DNA of 16,924 nucleotides, from the NCBI GenBank assembly GCA_026392325.1, contig JAPLCH010000241.1, positions 11,611-28,534 of the forward strand, read 5' to 3'. Below are positions 13,665 to 16,924 of the stretch, one piece after another; position 1 is the stretch's first letter, and each line of letters opens with the position of its first letter. This DNA is from Solirubrobacterales bacterium. Its GTDB lineage: Bacteria; Actinomycetota; Thermoleophilia; Solirubrobacterales; Solirubrobacteraceae. The notes beneath the pieces were generated by a model that saw nothing but the letters and a program-made list of their open reading frames with translations, was not told where the DNA came from and did not search any database. A program made the position numbers and the translations under genes.

Positions 13665-13876
13665 GGCTGGGGTGGGAAGGTTCGTAATACGGTGAAGTCT
13701 GACGGACGGCCGCTCAGTTCGAAGTCAGCCCGGAGAACCGCATGTGATCAAACGCGCTGATTGCACCTTTTGCATGAGCAAAGCCCGGCGCGCTGAGGCA
13801 GGTGGCGGGAGCGGCCGCGCCCGCCGGGACCCGAGATGGCGCCATGGAAGGCCCTTGGGCATAGGATGAGGGGTGA
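13665..13876. other. Divergent intergenic region between GNAT and acyltransferase genes
   Basis: About 210 bp with no credible gene. It contains a short hairpin TTTGC-ATGA-GCAAA near 13768-13781. It also has a GC-rich hairpin, GGCGGG (13804-13809) with CCCGCC (13820-13825), whose loop holds GCGGCCGC; no T-run follows. TAGGAT (13862-13867) lies 15 to 10 nt before the acyltransferase ATG and is a candidate -10 box overlapping the region just ahead of a GAGGGG ribosome-binding site. Confidence 0.4.
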
Positions 13877-15154
13877 ATGGGCGTTCCCCAGACGATTGTG
13901 CCGGGGGGTGGCCAGCCTGAGCTGGAGGTGATCGGTGGCGCTCGGCCGGACTCATTTCCACTCTTGGACGGGGCGAGGGGCTTGGCGGCGCTCTGCGTGT
14001 TTTGTTTCCACGGTTGGCTTGTCTTGCGCTATTCGCACATGGATCAGTGGGCTGCCCGAGCTGGTGAAACACCCATGCGGGGCATTACGTCCGTGATTGG
14101 GGCGTCAGGCCCCGAGGCGGTTGCAGTCTTCTTCTCACTTTCCGGGTTCCTGCTTTATCGGCCTTTCCTAGCGGCCCGGATGGCCGGCGCCCAGTCACCA
14201 CGGATTGGGAGGTTCGCTGTTCGGCGGGCAGCGCGAATCCTTCCCGCTTATTGGTTCGCGCTTGTGGTCCTGGGGCTACTCGGCAGGGGAACTGGTGTTT
14301 TCACCGTTCATGGCATCCGGGACTATTTCCTATTCGGGCAGATCTATTCGGGCAAAGGCTCGACATGGAACAACCCGGTTGAACCCGCATGGACTATCTG
14401 CGTTGAGGTCAGCTTCTATCTATTCCTACCTTTCTGGGCCTTGTTTACTGCGAGGGTTACCCGGGGACGGGCCAACCCAATTCGCCTTGAAGTGCTCCTC
14501 ACCCTGGGGTTGATCCTCGCGAGCATCGGATGGAAGGCGTGGGCGGTCAAACACACGACAATCCATGAGGCCCACCAGCCGCTTCTGGTCGCCTTACCAG
14601 CCACCCTTGACATGTTCGGCGCGGGATTCCTGCTGGCGTTATTGAGCGTCGGGAAGCCCCGTACTCCGTGGCAACATGCGGCTGGGCGTTTCTTTGGAGG
14701 GCCGGGAGTGTGTGTCGGCCTCGCCCTTGTTGGGTACGCGTTACTTTGCCTTGTTACTGCACCAGCTGGCCCGTTCTCCCCAACTTGGCCTGTGATTGCG
14801 CTGGCAGGCGCGGTCCTGAAAGTGCCAGTTGCCGCACTGTTGATTGTTCCTGGAGTGGTCTTAATGCGTGGGGGTGGCTCACTGGGAGCGGTGTATCGAG
14901 TCAAGCGGATTGCGTGGGTCGGAGTCGTGTCTTACGGCTTCTACATTTGGCACATCGCTCTCCTACGCTGGCTAAATGAGCTGATCGGCCGCGGTACTCT
15001 GAGTCTTGGTGTGCTGCCATTTGTGGTCGCTGGCGTGATGCTTGTCGCCTTGGCCATGGCTGCAGCGAGCTGGTATTGGCTGGAGCGGCCAATCTTGCGA
15101 CTGGCACACACCTACAAGGCGGCTAAGCCTCAGAAGGCCAAAGTTTCCGTCTAA
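13877..15154 (+). CDS. Membrane O-acyltransferase, OafA/YrhL (acyltransferase 3) family
   Basis: A 425-residue integral membrane protein with about ten hydrophobic segments spread over residues 35-405. Family landmarks: LDGARGLAALCVFCFHG (30-46) with the conserved His45, FFSLSGFLLYRPF (85-97), RRAARILPAYW (116-126), the WTICVEVSFYLFLPFW block (172-187), YGFYIWH (353-359) and a terminal WYWLERP (399-405). Such proteins bring acyl groups, often acetyl, across the membrane onto surface sugars, lipids or antibiotics; there is no extra SGNH esterase domain, so a partner or direct transfer is implied. The start is supported by GAGGGG 4-5 nt before ATG 13877. It lies between two exported ASST-like proteins, suggesting a shared envelope substrate. 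It converges on the second ASST-like gene. Confidence 0.9.
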   Translation: MGVPQTIVPGGGQPELEVIGGARPDSFPLLDGARGLAALCVFCFHGWLVLRYSHMDQWAARAGETPMRGITSVIGASGPEAVAVFFSLSGFLLYRPFLAARMAGAQSPRIGRFAVRRAARILPAYWFALVVLGLLGRGTGVFTVHGIRDYFLFGQIYSGKGSTWNNPVEPAWTICVEVSFYLFLPFWALFTARVTRGRANPIRLEVLLTLGLILASIGWKAWAVKHTTIHEAHQPLLVALPATLDMFGAGFLLALLSVGKPRTPWQHAAGRFFGGPGVCVGLALVGYALLCLVTAPAGPFSPTWPVIALAGAVLKVPVAALLIVPGVVLMRGGGSLGAVYRVKRIAWVGVVSYGFYIWHIALLRWLNELIGRGTLSLGVLPFVVAGVMLVALAMAAASWYWLERPILRLAHTYKAAKPQKAKVSV

Positions 15155-15199
15155 GGGGTAGGGCGCCGAAGTTCTGGCTGGCCCAGCGAGGAGCTGTTT

Positions 15200-16723
15200 T
15201 TAGCTGCCGGCTTTCCGGGGGAACGTGGTGTCCATCCCTGAGCGCAGCGAAGCGTGGGGGATTGCCCCAGTCTCAAACGGAGTGACCCTGTAGGAGAAAC
15301 GGTGGTCGGGGAGCGCCATCGTCAGTTGCGGTAGGCCGAGCGCGTCTGTCTCTGAGGCAAGCCCACTTCCTGCCCAGCCGATGACCCAATGGCCACTCTT
15401 GAGCCGCTTGACGGTGCCGCAGCAGTTCGACTGGCTTGAGGATTCCTCTGTTATCTGCTGAAGAACGGTGGCGGTCTTGTTCGTCGTGTTGATGCTGAAC
15501 CGCACCATCCGTGGCTTGCGGCTGTGGCCGAGCCCCACGTCCATCACGGTGATTGTTCCGTCGGCAAGCATCCGGGCGTCATGTGGCGCCCCGAGCGTGT
15601 CTGGCCCCACTGTGTCGCCTCTGACGATCAGGCTCTGCGCGGTTGTTGCCCCGCCCAGTTTCCATTTGATCGCACCCGTGGTCTTGTTGATCATGTAGAT
15701 GGCATCAAGGTGACGAGAGGCAATCATGATTCCGGACGCAGTCTCCTCAATTGAACTTATGTGGTCAATGTCGAAGGCTGGGAAACCGTTGACAAGCGTT
15801 GGTAAAGAAACCTTGGTCGCGATCATTCGCCTGGCCCAGGCTGAAAGGTCGGAGAGGGGAATGTGATCTGACGCGTGCCAGGACCAGAGGAGCTTGCCGG
15901 TGGTAGACACCTCACGCAGGTAGCCGCGGTAGCCGACCGCGTCAGTTGGTGCACCATCTACCGTTGAGCTCAGGTTGGTTGGTTGCACGGGTTCAAATGA
16001 CAGGGTCATGTAGCCCCCGGACTTTGCCTTGTAGAGCTCGTGGGGGTCAAAGCCGACGCCGGTTGTTTCGATGCGGCTAAGCACCTTCCCAGCCCAGCTG
16101 ACGATTGCCCAGCGCCCAGACCCGAAGTCCCCGAGCGGATTGAGCGACGTTGGGACGTAGGTGGCGAAGCTGGTGCTGTTCATCACCGTTCCGTTGAGCT
16201 GGAGAAGCGGGTTGGTCCTCCACCAGAGTGGCACTCCGTTGGTGTCGAGCAGCATTGAGTAGAAGGTCATCCCGGTGCGCGCGCCCGACCCGCCGCTTGG
16301 GTTGAAGAGGTACAGGTCGGCTGTGGGCTTTCCAGGCCGCGTGAATACGGGGAGTGCCATATCGGCTGGGATGCAGCGGGCGGCGTAGCTGACCGCCTTC
16401 TTCTTGGATTTGACGGTTGTGGTGACAGTCCACTTGAGGCTCATGCCAGCGGTCAGGTGGCCGGTGGCGGTCTGTGTCCCGGTCTTGGAAGGGTGCCCGT
16501 CAAGTGCGACGGTGACTGACTTTCCTGCAGTTGCTGTGAGCTTGACCTGTCCCTCAGGACATGTGACCGCGTAGTCGGTGACAGCCGGATTGAAGGCTGG
16601 AGTGAGCGCTGGCGTCGAACTCATGACCGGAGCCGGCGGGACGGTTGCGGCTGAGGCCGCCGGAGCAAATCCGATGGCTACGCAGAGGACGGCGGCGAAT
16701 CGAAGCAGGGGCCGTCCGTTCAT
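15200..16723 (-). CDS. Second secreted arylsulfotransferase-like protein, paralogue
   Basis: A 507-residue exported protein paralogous to the one at 11712-13169. Signal peptide residues 1-25 end ASA-AT. A cadherin-like beta-sandwich spans about 36-117 (STPALTPAFNPAVTDY; Cys55 and Cys117 for a disulfide). In the ASST-like propeller, active-site counterparts are His228 (FDPHEL), His321 (DIDHISSIEE), Arg337 (ASRHLDAIY) and His381 (APHDAR). Both paralogues share ASRHLDA/SARHLDA, KLGG.T.AQSL.V.GD and the ending SGMD..FPR. A vicinal Cys434-Cys435 pair is unusual. A Lys-rich KSKKKA (105-110) lies in the N-domain. The ATG at 16723 has AGGAAG 3-8 nt upstream and a TAACCT box further up. Sulfate transfer is inferred from residues only. 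Confidence 0.85.
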   Translation of the reverse strand: MNGRPLLRFAAVLCVAIGFAPAASAATVPPAPVMSSTPALTPAFNPAVTDYAVTCPEGQVKLTATAGKSVTVALDGHPSKTGTQTATGHLTAGMSLKWTVTTTVKSKKKAVSYAARCIPADMALPVFTRPGKPTADLYLFNPSGGSGARTGMTFYSMLLDTNGVPLWWRTNPLLQLNGTVMNSTSFATYVPTSLNPLGDFGSGRWAIVSWAGKVLSRIETTGVGFDPHELYKAKSGGYMTLSFEPVQPTNLSSTVDGAPTDAVGYRGYLREVSTTGKLLWSWHASDHIPLSDLSAWARRMIATKVSLPTLVNGFPAFDIDHISSIEETASGIMIASRHLDAIYMINKTTGAIKWKLGGATTAQSLIVRGDTVGPDTLGAPHDARMLADGTITVMDVGLGHSRKPRMVRFSINTTNKTATVLQQITEESSSQSNCCGTVKRLKSGHWVIGWAGSGLASETDALGLPQLTMALPDHRFSYRVTPFETGAIPHASLRSGMDTTFPRKAGS

Positions 16724-16731
16724 GACTTCCT

Positions 16732-16737
16732 AGGTTA
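16732..16737 (-). promoter_or_regulatory. Possible -10 box for second ASST-like gene
   Basis: TAACCT on the minus strand lies 14 to 9 nt before ATG 16723. It is the same hexamer and nearly the same spacing as ahead of the rubredoxin. It overlaps the stop of an open frame running in from the right edge, and an AGGAAG lies between it and the ATG, so either leaderless or ribosome-binding-site-driven expression is possible. Confidence 0.3.
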
Positions 16738-16923
16738 TGCGACCGGCCGCTGCTGTGTGTCAGCAGGCGGCGTGGGCGCGAATGCGGGCTGTCGTGTGGG
16801 CTTTGTGGTGGCGGGTGCCAGTTGCACGAGCCTTGGTTTTGCGTGAGGTGGTTGCTTGGCGGCAGAGTGGGCGTGCTGCGCGAATGTAGGACAGCGATGA
16901 GTAGCCAATTGCGGTTTGGCCGC
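16735..16923 (-). CDS. Possible C-terminal end of an upstream gene (uncertain)
   Basis: The minus strand is open from the window edge to a TAA at 16737-16735, giving 62 residues rich in Pro, Ala, Gln and Thr, like a low-complexity tail of an exported protein. A second minus frame is also open, from the edge to a TGA at 16762-16760, with a Lys/Arg/His-rich 54-residue product. I cannot tell which, if either, is coding. The first would end 11 nt before the ASST-like ATG, as in an operon. No domain is recognisable. Confidence 0.25.
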   Translation of the reverse strand, partial: AAKPQLATHRCPTFAQHAHSAAKQPPHAKPRLVQLAPATTKPTRQPAFAPTPPADTQQRPVA

Positions 16924-16924
16924 G

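Noticed and set aside
13804..13825. GGCGGG/CCCGCC hairpin as a terminator
   Set aside because: It lies between two divergent gene starts, where no transcript should end, and has no T-run; more likely chance in GC-rich sequence.
13725..14072. 115-residue minus-strand frame across the acyltransferase start
   Set aside because: Pro/Arg-rich shadow, antisense to the conserved LDGARG region of the acyltransferase.

Overview
The window is gene-dense, GC-rich DNA (about 60% GC by eye) with short intergenic gaps, many GTG starts and one TTG candidate, and no phage, insertion-sequence, CRISPR, tRNA or rRNA signal. Several traits point to an actinobacterium: a 70-residue stand-alone biotin carrier of the mycobacterial TB7.3 type, start codons preceded by a TANNNT box with almost no leader, and secreted arylsulfotransferase-like proteins with a cadherin-like N-terminal domain. 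A deep lineage such as Thermoleophilia is possible. This taxonomic guess is inference.

Layout. 1-718: a NUDIX hydrolase running off the left edge (minus strand), divergent from a rubredoxin. 876-5530 (minus strand): a complete four-gene biotin operon, bioB-bioF-bioD-bioA, closed by hairpins at 725-839. It makes biotin from pimeloyl-thioester; no pimelate-synthesis gene (bioC, bioH, bioI, bioW) is present. BioA resembles the Bacillus lysine-using type, and BioB and BioF carry C-terminal extensions. 5648-6559: a secreted CHAP-domain protein. 6649-7649: a two-gene unit of a small biotinyl carrier and a crotonase-fold protein resembling methylmalonyl-CoA decarboxylase. 7741-10037 (plus strand): glycerol kinase and a PlsC-type acyltransferase, both working on glycerol-phosphate lipids. 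10067-11008: a metallo-beta-lactamase-fold hydrolase resembling acyl-homoserine lactonases. 11034-11521: a short-chain dehydrogenase homologue that looks frameshifted and lacks the catalytic Tyr/Lys. 11712-16723: two paralogous secreted arylsulfotransferase-like proteins on opposite strands, enclosing a GNAT acetyltransferase and an OafA-type membrane acyltransferase.

Three themes stand out. Biotin synthesis lies within 2 kb of a biotinyl carrier that is translationally coupled to a decarboxylase-like enzyme. Glycerol kinase and PlsC could channel glycerol into phosphatidate. The right third looks like an envelope-modification locus (putative sulfate and acyl transfer). The best candidates for undescribed biology are the carrier/decarboxylase-like pair and the paired sulfotransferase-like locus. 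A recurrent TANNNT box directly ahead of start codons suggests widespread leaderless or near-leaderless transcription.
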